Below, piece by piece: positions 7,784 through 13,608 of a DNA stretch of 15,337 nucleotides. The notes below the pieces were generated by a model. That model had not been told where the DNA came from and did not search any database. It worked only from the letters and a program-made list of their open reading frames with translations. The stretch's first letter is position 1. Each line of letters begins with the position of its first letter. Origin of the DNA: an uncultured Bacteroidales bacterium (GTDB lineage: Bacteria; Bacteroidota; Bacteroidia; Bacteroidales; UBA932); contig CAJOMY010000023.1 of the NCBI GenBank assembly GCA_905235775.1, positions 1-15,337 of the forward strand, given 5' to 3'. The position numbers and the translations under genes are program-made.

Positions 7784-9046
7784 ATGTTAGACATTTTCGA
7801 CAGAATTGAACGCGACAGCGGCGGCCCGATCGGGCAGTATTTCGAGCAGGCCTTCGGCTATTACATGTATCCCCGCCTGGAAGGCGAGCTGGGGCCCCAT
7901 ATGATTTTCAACGGCACTCCGGTGCTCAACTGGAGCCTCAACAATTACCTCGGCCTGGCCAACCACCCGGCCGTACGCAAGGCGGATGCCGACGCGGCGG
8001 CGCAGTGGGGCCTCGCGTATCCGATGGGCGCCCGCATGATGAGCGGCCATACCCGCTACCACGAGCAGCTGGAGCAGATTTTTGCGAAATTCGAGAAGAA
8101 GGAGGACGCCTTCCTGTACAATTTCGGCTATCAGGGCATCGTGTCCACGATCGACGCGCTGACCGCGCGCCACGACGTGATCGTCTATGACGCGGAGTGC
8201 CACGCCTGCCTGCTGGACGGCATCCGCCTGCACATCGGCGAGAAATACAAATTCCGCCACAACAACATCGCGGACTGTGAGAAGGTGCTCGCCCGCGCCT
8301 GCCAGGTGGCGGAGGAGAATGGCGGCGGCGTGCTGCTGATCACCGAGGGCGTGTTCGGCATGACCGGAGCGCTCGGCATCCTCGACCAGATCGCCGCACT
8401 CAAGAAGAAATACCGCTTCCGCATCCTGATTGACGACGCCCACGGCTTCGGCCTGCTGGGCGCGCACGGGCGCGGAACGTCCGAACAGCTCGGCTGCATG
8501 GACGAGATCGACCTTTACATCGGCGCCTTCGCCAAGTCGATGGCCAGCATCGGCGGTTTCGTCGCCGGCCCCCACAAAATTATCAATTATCTGCGCTCCA
8601 ACATGCGTTCGCAGATGTACGCCAAGTCGCTGCCGATGCCGCTGGTGATCGGCAACATCAAGCGCATGGAGATCATCGACTCTCCGGAGGGCGATGCACT
8701 CCGCGCCAAGTGCTGGCAGATCACCCATGCCATCCAGGACGGCTTCCGCCAGGCGGGCTTCGACATCGGCGAGGCCCAGGCCTGCGTGACGCCGGTCCAT
8801 ATCTTCGGCGGCGTGGCCCAGGCCAGCAAGATGGCCAAGGATCTGCGCGAGAACTACAAGATTTTCTGCTCGGTGGTCATCTATCCGGTGATTCCGAAAG
8901 GCATGATCATCTTCCGCATCGTCTCCACGGCCGCCCACATGATGGAGGACGTGGAGTACACCCTCAAGGCCTTCAAGGAGATCAAAGCCAAGCTTGACGC
9001 CGGTGAGTACGACGGCGACGACATCGCCGAAATGACCATCCAATAG
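7784..9046 (+). CDS. PLP-dependent alpha-oxoamine synthase (SPT / cysteate acyltransferase-like)
   Basis: This fold-type I PLP enzyme of 420 residues belongs to the alpha-oxoamine synthase family, which joins an amino acid to an acyl thioester with loss of CO2. The active-site parts are visible: PLP-stacking His140 in AECHACLLDG, DDAHGFG with Asp217 and His220 contacting the cofactor, and Schiff-base Lys251 in GAFAKSMASIGGF. The family members are 2-amino-3-ketobutyrate CoA ligase, KAPA synthase (BioF), serine palmitoyltransferase and cysteate fatty-acyl transferase of sulfonolipid synthesis. No bio gene or threonine dehydrogenase is nearby, while a short-chain dehydrogenase follows directly, which fits long-chain-base synthesis best. 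The N-terminal GYYMYPRLEGELG and YPMGARMMSGHTRYHEQLE are unlike the GSGCAGSRFLNGT region I recall for Bacteroides serine palmitoyltransferase. This is one reason to consider cysteate as substrate. Substrate choice is inference; family membership is firm. Automatic annotation would probably read KBL or BioF. Confidence 0.85.
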   Translation: MLDIFDRIERDSGGPIGQYFEQAFGYYMYPRLEGELGPHMIFNGTPVLNWSLNNYLGLANHPAVRKADADAAAQWGLAYPMGARMMSGHTRYHEQLEQIFAKFEKKEDAFLYNFGYQGIVSTIDALTARHDVIVYDAECHACLLDGIRLHIGEKYKFRHNNIADCEKVLARACQVAEENGGGVLLITEGVFGMTGALGILDQIAALKKKYRFRILIDDAHGFGLLGAHGRGTSEQLGCMDEIDLYIGAFAKSMASIGGFVAGPHKIINYLRSNMRSQMYAKSLPMPLVIGNIKRMEIIDSPEGDALRAKCWQITHAIQDGFRQAGFDIGEAQACVTPVHIFGGVAQASKMAKDLRENYKIFCSVVIYPVIPKGMIIFRIVSTAAHMMEDVEYTLKAFKEIKAKLDAGEYDGDDIAEMTIQ

Positions 9047-9069
9047 CCATCCCGGACGAATCCATTGTT

Positions 9070-9093
9070 ATTCTGAACGAAGTGAAGAATCTC
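9070..9093 (+). repeat. REP-like 24-nt palindromic repeat containing the SDR start codon
   Basis: The element begins ATTCTG and ends AGAATCTC; ATTCT (9070-9074) pairs with AGAAT (9086-9090). Its outer bases and its length match the element at 12939-12962 (ATTC at the start, G at position 6, C at position 9, GAATCTC at the end). The GTG start of the dehydrogenase is inside it, and the last bases encode the protein's first residues. Confidence 0.5.
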
Positions 9094-9897
9094 CTCCAGG
9101 ACAAAGTCATCATCGTGACGGGAGCCAGCTCGGGCATCGGGCTGGCCTCTGCACGTCAATTCGGCAGCGAGGGGGCGAAGGTCGTCATGGCCGCGCGCTC
9201 CTATGAGCGGATGCTGGAGCTGGCCCCCTCCGTCGCCCCGTCGGATCGGGTGCTCTGCGTCCGGTGCGACGTGACCCGGGAGGATGACTGCCGTGCCCTG
9301 GTGGAGGCCACCGTGGCCCGCTTCGGGCGGATCGACATCCTGGTCAACAATGCCGGCCTGTCGATGCGTGCGATGTTCAAAGATCTGGACCTGAACGTGA
9401 TCCGCCGCCTGATGGACGTGAATTTCTGGGGGACGGTCCAGTGCACGAAATTTGCACTGCCGTACCTGCTGGCCTCGAAGGGATCCGTCGTGGGCGTCGT
9501 CTCCGTGGCCGGCTACTCCGCCTTGCCGGCGCGGAGCGGCTACAGCTCGTCCAAATATGCCGTTCGCGGCTTTCTGGACTCGCTCCGGATCGAACATCTT
9601 CGGGACGGCCTGAACGTCCTCGTGTTCGCGCCCGGCTACACGGCGTCGAATGTCCGGAATGCCGCCCTCACCGCCGACGGTACCCCGCAGGGGGAGACTC
9701 CGCTGGACGAGGGCAAGCTGATGAGCGCCGAAGCCTGCGCGAAGGCCCTTTCCCGGGCCCTGCACCGTCGTCGTTCGCAGGTCACGCTGTCCGTTCTCGG
9801 ACGTGCCAGCGTGTTGGTGCGGCGTCTCCTGCCGCGCCTGATGGACCGCTTCACCTATCGTTTCATTGCCCGCGAGCCGGGCAGCCCGTTCCAATAG
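9082..9897 (+). CDS. Short-chain dehydrogenase/reductase, probable 3-keto long-chain-base reductase
   Basis: This is a classical SDR of 271 residues. It shows the cofactor motif TGASSGIG (13-20), Arg39 in AARS (suggesting NADPH), NNAG (89-92), Asn114 in DVNFWG, catalytic Ser141 in VVSVAG, and Tyr154 and Lys158 in GYSSSKYA. The C-terminal part (about 225-265) is basic and hydrophobic (VTLSVLGRASVLVRRLLP, LMDRFTYRF) and could sit on the membrane. Similar tails occur in SDRs acting on lipid substrates such as 3-ketodihydrosphingosine reductases. The gene comes 35 bases after the oxoamine synthase, whose product would be a 3-keto amino base, so reduction of that keto group is the likely reaction. 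No ATG precedes the Rossmann motif in frame, so GTG 9082, giving MKNLLQDKVIIVTG, is the only reasonable start. The SDR family is certain; the substrate is inferred from context. Confidence 0.85.
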   Translation: MKNLLQDKVIIVTGASSGIGLASARQFGSEGAKVVMAARSYERMLELAPSVAPSDRVLCVRCDVTREDDCRALVEATVARFGRIDILVNNAGLSMRAMFKDLDLNVIRRLMDVNFWGTVQCTKFALPYLLASKGSVVGVVSVAGYSALPARSGYSSSKYAVRGFLDSLRIEHLRDGLNVLVFAPGYTASNVRNAALTADGTPQGETPLDEGKLMSAEACAKALSRALHRRRSQVTLSVLGRASVLVRRLLPRLMDRFTYRFIAREPGSPFQ

Positions 9898-9904
9898 CCG
9901 CCTG

Positions 9905-11938
9905 ATGAAAAATCCGCTCCTGCGCATACTGATTCCGCTCGGCATCGCGTTCCTCCTGCTGGTCCTGCTGATGCCGCGCAGTGCCAAGTTCGCCTACGAC
10001 TACCGCAAGGGCCGTACCTGGAAATACGAGACCCTCTACGCCCAGTTCGACTTCCCGATCTACAAGACGGAGGACCAGCTGCTCGCGGAGCGGGGCGAGG
10101 CCTCCTCGGAGACGATTCCGTATTACCGTTTCTCCGAAGAAGTCGTTTCCCGCAACGTCCGCGCCGCCGAACGCCTGGAGCTGGGGACGCTCCGCAGCGC
10201 CACGGTATCCGCCATCCGGGCCATCTACCAGAAAGGCGTGGTGGCGGACGACCGGAACCTCCGGCACGGGGCTCCCGAGCCCGAGGTGCTTTATATCCAG
10301 CGCGACAAGCGCGCCACCAAGGTGCCCTTCTCGGAGGTGTACCGGCTGACGGACGCGCGCAGCCGCCTGCTGTCCGACCTGTCCGACCTGTCGGGCGCCA
10401 ATGTGGACTCGCTGCTGCGCGTCTCCGGCGCCTACGACCTGCTGGTGCCGAACCTGCTGTACGACGAGCAGACCACGGAACTGGTGCACATGGAGTCTTC
10501 CACCAGCATTTCGCCGACCTCGGGCTATGTCACCAGCGGCCAGCTGATCGTCAAGGAGAATGAGATCGTGACGGCCGAGATTGCCCAGATGCTTGATTCC
10601 TACAAGCGGGAGTTCGAAGCCAACATGGGCTACACGGGGCCGCCGGTGCTGATGCTGCTGGGCAATATCCTGATCGCCCTCGCCATCCTCGTCACGCTTT
10701 TCCTGACGGTCAACTTCACCAACAAGCGAATATTCGACGACTCCCGCTACCCGTATCTGGTGTCCGTATTCCTGCTCGGGGCGTTGACGACCCTGATCCT
10801 CGTCCGGGTGAACGAAAAGGCGCTCTATCTCGTCCCCTTCACGCTTTTCGCCCTGCTCCTGCAGGCTTTCATGAAGAATCGCGTGGTCGTACCGGTGTAT
10901 GTGGTCTCGCTGCTGCCGCTGCTGATCTTCAGCCACGACGGCGCCGTACTCTTCGTGATGTATTTTGTCGCGGGCATGGTCGCTACCCTTGTGTTCCGCC
11001 GTTTCAACCGGGGCTGGAAGCAGTTCATCACCGCGCTGATCACCTTTGGCGTGCTGGCCCTGGTGTACCTGGGCTTCCGCGCCGCCGAACTGGTGGCCGG
11101 CAATGTCTGGACGGCGCTGCTGAGCCTGTTCATCGGGTCGATGCTCACGGTGGCCGGCTATCCGCTGACCTATCTGTTCGAACGCCTGTTCAACCTGGTG
11201 TCCAACTCCCGCCTGATCGAGCTCTGCGACGTGTCCAATCCGCTGATCCGTCAGTTGGAGCAGAAGGCGCCGGGCACTTTCCAGCATTCGTTGCAGGTGA
11301 TGAACATGGCGGACACCGTGGCGCGGGCCGTGGATGCAAATCCCGACCTGGTGCGCGCAGGTGCGCTGTACCACGATATCGGCAAACTGTACAATCCGCT
11401 GTGCTTCGTCGAGAACGAGTCCCTTGTCGCGCGTGACGGGATGCCCCGCTACCATGACGGGATGAGCCCGGAGCAGAGTGCCCGCGAGATCATCCGTCAT
11501 GTCAGCGAGGGCGTGGAACTGGCGCAGAAGAGCCGTTTGCCCGGCATGATCATCGACTTCATCCGCAGCCATCACGGCACTTCGGTCACCGGCTATTTCT
11601 ACAACCAGTATCTGACCGCGGGCGGAGATCCGGCCCTTGTCGACATGTTCCGCTATCCCGGTTTCAAGCCCGTGACCAAGGAGCAGATCATCCTGATGCT
11701 CTGCGACAGCGTGGAGGCGGCGTCCCGGACGCTGACCGAGTACACGCCGGAGGCGTATTCCGCTTTCGTGGAACGCATCGTGGACGGCAAGATGGAAGAG
11801 GGCCAGTTCGACCAGGCCGACATCTCCATCAGCGAGCTCGGCACGGTCAAGGAGACGCTCAAGCAATACCTCGCACAGATTCATCACGAGCGCGTGGTCT
11901 ATCCGCAAAGAAAAAAAGGTAACAAGTTAAAGATATGA
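9905..11938 (+). CDS. pgpH: 7TM-HD domain phosphodiesterase, PgpH-like (c-di-AMP)
   Basis: This 677-residue membrane protein matches the PgpH architecture. An N-terminal anchor (RILIPLGIAFLLLVLLMP) is followed by an extracytoplasmic 7TMR-HDED-type domain (about 30-240). A multi-pass membrane region (about 245-430) starts with VLMLLGNILIALAILVTLFL. The cytoplasmic HD domain has His461 in FQHSLQVMNMA, His490-Asp491 in ALYHDIGKLYNP, His556-His557 in SHHGTS, and a later metal-site Asp in LMLCDSVEAA. Enzymes with this layout hydrolyse cyclic di-AMP, which controls turgor, potassium and envelope physiology in bacteria that have DacA. ATG 9905 is chosen because it begins directly before the anchor, seven bases after the SDR stop; a further-upstream reading would overlap the SDR. 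The stop overlaps the trigger factor start as ATGA. Domain identity is strong; the c-di-AMP substrate is by family. Confidence 0.9.
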   Translation: MKNPLLRILIPLGIAFLLLVLLMPRSAKFAYDYRKGRTWKYETLYAQFDFPIYKTEDQLLAERGEASSETIPYYRFSEEVVSRNVRAAERLELGTLRSATVSAIRAIYQKGVVADDRNLRHGAPEPEVLYIQRDKRATKVPFSEVYRLTDARSRLLSDLSDLSGANVDSLLRVSGAYDLLVPNLLYDEQTTELVHMESSTSISPTSGYVTSGQLIVKENEIVTAEIAQMLDSYKREFEANMGYTGPPVLMLLGNILIALAILVTLFLTVNFTNKRIFDDSRYPYLVSVFLLGALTTLILVRVNEKALYLVPFTLFALLLQAFMKNRVVVPVYVVSLLPLLIFSHDGAVLFVMYFVAGMVATLVFRRFNRGWKQFITALITFGVLALVYLGFRAAELVAGNVWTALLSLFIGSMLTVAGYPLTYLFERLFNLVSNSRLIELCDVSNPLIRQLEQKAPGTFQHSLQVMNMADTVARAVDANPDLVRAGALYHDIGKLYNPLCFVENESLVARDGMPRYHDGMSPEQSAREIIRHVSEGVELAQKSRLPGMIIDFIRSHHGTSVTGYFYNQYLTAGGDPALVDMFRYPGFKPVTKEQIILMLCDSVEAASRTLTEYTPEAYSAFVERIVDGKMEEGQFDQADISISELGTVKETLKQYLAQIHHERVVYPQRKKGNKLKI

Positions 11939-12936
11939 AAATCAAAGACAAGAAAATTGATGACCTCAACCGCGAGCTGACCATTGAAGTAGCCGCGGAA
12001 GATTATGCAGAAATCGAAAAGAAAAAACTCGCCGAGCGCCGCCGGACGGCGGAGTTCAAGGGCTTTCGCAAGGGCATGGTCCCTGCTTCCCTGATCAAGC
12101 GCGTCTATGGCGAGCAGGCCCTCGTCGAGTCCGTGAACCAGGTGATCGGACAGGCCCTGGACAAGCACATCAGCGACAAGAAGCTCCGCATCCTGGGCGA
12201 GCCGCTCTCCTCGGAGAAGCAGCCGCAGATCGAGTGGACGGACGGCAACGACTTCACCTTTGTCTTCGACCTGGGCCTGAGCCCGGAGGTCAGCGTCGAG
12301 GTCGAGAAGACCGACACCGTCCCTTCCTACACCGTGTCCGTTTCGGCGAAGGACAAGGCGCCGATGATCGAGAACATGAAGAAGTATTACGCCGAGCACC
12401 AGGAGGAGGGCCAGGAGGCCAAGTCCGATGAGGAGATCGAGAAGGAAGTGTCCGAGCGTATGAAGAGCCAGTATCAGAGCGAAGCCGAGTGGCGTCTGAC
12501 CAAGGACATCCGCGACTTCTTCATCCAGAAGGCCAACGTCCAGCTCCCCGAGGAGTTCCTGAAGCGCTGGCTGGTCGAGGCCAACAACGGCAAACTCTCC
12601 AAGGAGGATGTCGAGAAGGATTTCCCGGGCTTCGCCGAGGACTTCAAGTGGCAGCTGGTGCGCGGCTCCCTGATGCAGAAGTGGGGCTTCAAGGTGGAGG
12701 AGAAGGACCTGCATGAGCAGGCCGAGGCTTTCGCCCGCTACCAGTATGCGATGTACGGCATCGGCAATGTGCCTGATGAGATGGTGAAGGAGATGGCCGT
12801 CAACATGCTTCAGGACCAGAAGCAGGTGGAACGGCTGGTCGAACAGGTCGAGGACCGCAAGGTGCTGGACAAGATCAAGGAGACCATCACCCTCAAGCCC
12901 ACGAAGATCACGGCCGCGAAGTTCCGCGAGCTCTAG
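11935..12936 (+). CDS. tig: Trigger factor lacking the PPIase domain
   Basis: This is a ribosome-bound chaperone for nascent chains. The N-terminal ribosome-binding domain (1 to about 120) has the diagnostic tail loop GFRKGMVP at 43-50 and LGEPL at about 88-92. The C-terminal helical chaperone arms run from about 165 to the end (LPEEFLKRWLVEANN, GIGNVPDEMVKEMAVNML, final ITAAKFREL). Trigger factors, including those I recall from Bacteroides, usually have about 430-450 residues because an FKBP-type PPIase domain sits between these parts. Here only a short acidic linker (residues 153-164, AEHQEEGQEAKS) remains and the total is 333. The frame is open and coding-like throughout, with no stop or frameshift at the junction, so this looks like a true domain loss. 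The start overlaps the pgpH stop as ATGA, with an A-rich AAAGG about 14 bases upstream as a possible ribosome site. Genes clpP and clpX, which often follow tig in bacteria, are not in the downstream part of this window. Confidence 0.9.
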   Translation: MKIKDKKIDDLNRELTIEVAAEDYAEIEKKKLAERRRTAEFKGFRKGMVPASLIKRVYGEQALVESVNQVIGQALDKHISDKKLRILGEPLSSEKQPQIEWTDGNDFTFVFDLGLSPEVSVEVEKTDTVPSYTVSVSAKDKAPMIENMKKYYAEHQEEGQEAKSDEEIEKEVSERMKSQYQSEAEWRLTKDIRDFFIQKANVQLPEEFLKRWLVEANNGKLSKEDVEKDFPGFAEDFKWQLVRGSLMQKWGFKVEEKDLHEQAEAFARYQYAMYGIGNVPDEMVKEMAVNMLQDQKQVERLVEQVEDRKVLDKIKETITLKPTKITAAKFREL

Positions 12937-12938
12937 TC

Positions 12939-12962
12939 ATTCCGGGCTTGCCCCGGAATCTC
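12939..12962 (+). repeat. REP-like palindromic repeat / hairpin after tig
   Basis: ATTCCGGG (12939-12946) and CCCGGAAT (12952-12959) form a perfect 8-bp stem with a 5-base loop, starting two bases after the tig stop and followed by CTC. It could end or stabilise the operon transcript, but no T-run follows, so it is not a standard intrinsic terminator. It shares length and outer bases with the repeat at 9070-9093. Confidence 0.65.
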
Positions 12963-13390
12963 AGACAAACGCGTACCGGCCAGGATGTCAATCCGTCCGT
13001 CGGAGGTGTACCCCTCCGTCAGGGGGGAAGAGTCTGCGTGTTCCGTGGCGTAAAACTTATAAAACTAACGAACTGTTGTAACGTGGAATGGTAAAAATGA
13101 ATTGCGGATGTCGCTGAAAAGAAGTATCTTCGTAGGACATTATCCAGTTCCCTGTCTACTCTTGTAGAGAGTCCAACAGAATCTTCGCAGAAATGATAAC
13201 CGTCATACATTTCAGCCAACTGGTTGTAGGTCTCTTTGACGGTCAGGCCCGTTGGCTTCCGCCAATTCCTTGACACTCTCGTCAAAATATTTCTTCAGGT
13301 CTTTCTCTGAGATGCCGCAGATTTCTTCTCTGGTGTCTGTTCGCAGGGACAATTCATCTATGCCTTGTATCTGGGAAAAACAGGCAGTGA
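12963..13390 (-). pseudogene. Decayed copy of an AAA-ATPase_like/PDDEXK_9 gene
   Basis: Minus-strand patches match the intact gene at 13609-15156 in the same order. Bases 13182-13322 correspond to 14366-14505 (the protein segment ICGISEKDLKKYFDESVKELAEANG through AEMYDGYHFCED), with near identity over 13250-13322. Bases 13014-13050 correspond to 14191-14227. Bases 12963-13013 correspond to the nuclease region starting at 13776. An extra C at 13248-13250 (ggcccg where the intact copy has agccg) shifts the frame, so the two halves read in different frames. About 360 bases are missing between the last two patches. The join falls at a shared TCCGT. The stretch 13051-13181 is too diverged to align with confidence by eye. 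There is no start codon, ATPase Walker region or complete nuclease domain left, so the copy is dead. It begins directly against the palindrome after tig. Confidence 0.85.
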
Positions 13391-13570
13391 GCTGGCGCAT
13401 GGGGCAAGACCATACTTTATATAATGAATTGGAACGGGGCGATTCTGAAAAAGTATGAGCTTGATGGCTTGTTTAAGGGTTGTTTTGCGACACCTGATAA
13501 ACTATACCTTTCTAAAGCTGAAGATGACCAAACCTGGGGCCTCTACCAAGTGGACTTAAAAGTGCTTTAG
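13391..13570 (+). pseudogene. C-terminal remnant of a possible 6-bladed beta-propeller protein
   Basis: After a stop at 13388-13390 there is an open plus-strand frame of 59 codons ending at TAG 13568-13570. An internal ATG at 13424 would give 48 residues. The peptide reads like the end of a real protein: LYIMNWNGAILKKYELDG, then CFATPDKLYLSKAEDDQ, then WGLYQVDLKVL. The pattern of a strand, a W-N-G turn, K-x-YELD, and a second strand pair resembles the last blade of Bacteroidales 6-bladed propeller (BF3164/TolB-like) lipoproteins. The rest of such a gene is absent, because the sequence to the left belongs to the minus-strand pseudogene. It is read as debris joined by rearrangement. A small expressed peptide is possible but unlikely, since no promoter or ribosome site is seen. 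Confidence 0.45.
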
Positions 13571-13608
13571 CCAATGCGGTTTTGCTCGCTTCGGTGTAGT
13601 TGATGAAA
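13571..13608. other. Short gap before the AAA-ATPase_like gene's 3' end
   Basis: These bases separate the propeller remnant from the stop codon of the minus-strand gene. I see no terminator hairpin, promoter element or repeat in them. Confidence 0.5.

Noticed and set aside
7784..9046. A biotin synthesis (BioF) assignment
   Set aside because: No other biotin gene is nearby and the following SDR points to long-chain-base synthesis. It is kept only as an alternative.
9866..9904. An upstream start for the PgpH-like gene
   Set aside because: It would overlap the SDR coding end and add a basic stretch before the membrane anchor. ATG 9905 gives a normal N-terminus.
13252..13458. A 68-codon plus-strand frame in the debris region
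   Set aside because: Its first part is antisense to the pseudogene's conserved ICGISEKDL segment, and its last part is out of frame with the propeller remnant.
12963..13608. CRISPR array, tRNA or structured RNA in the non-coding stretch
   Set aside because: No regularly spaced direct repeats and no cloverleaf were seen. The sequence is explained by two gene remnants.
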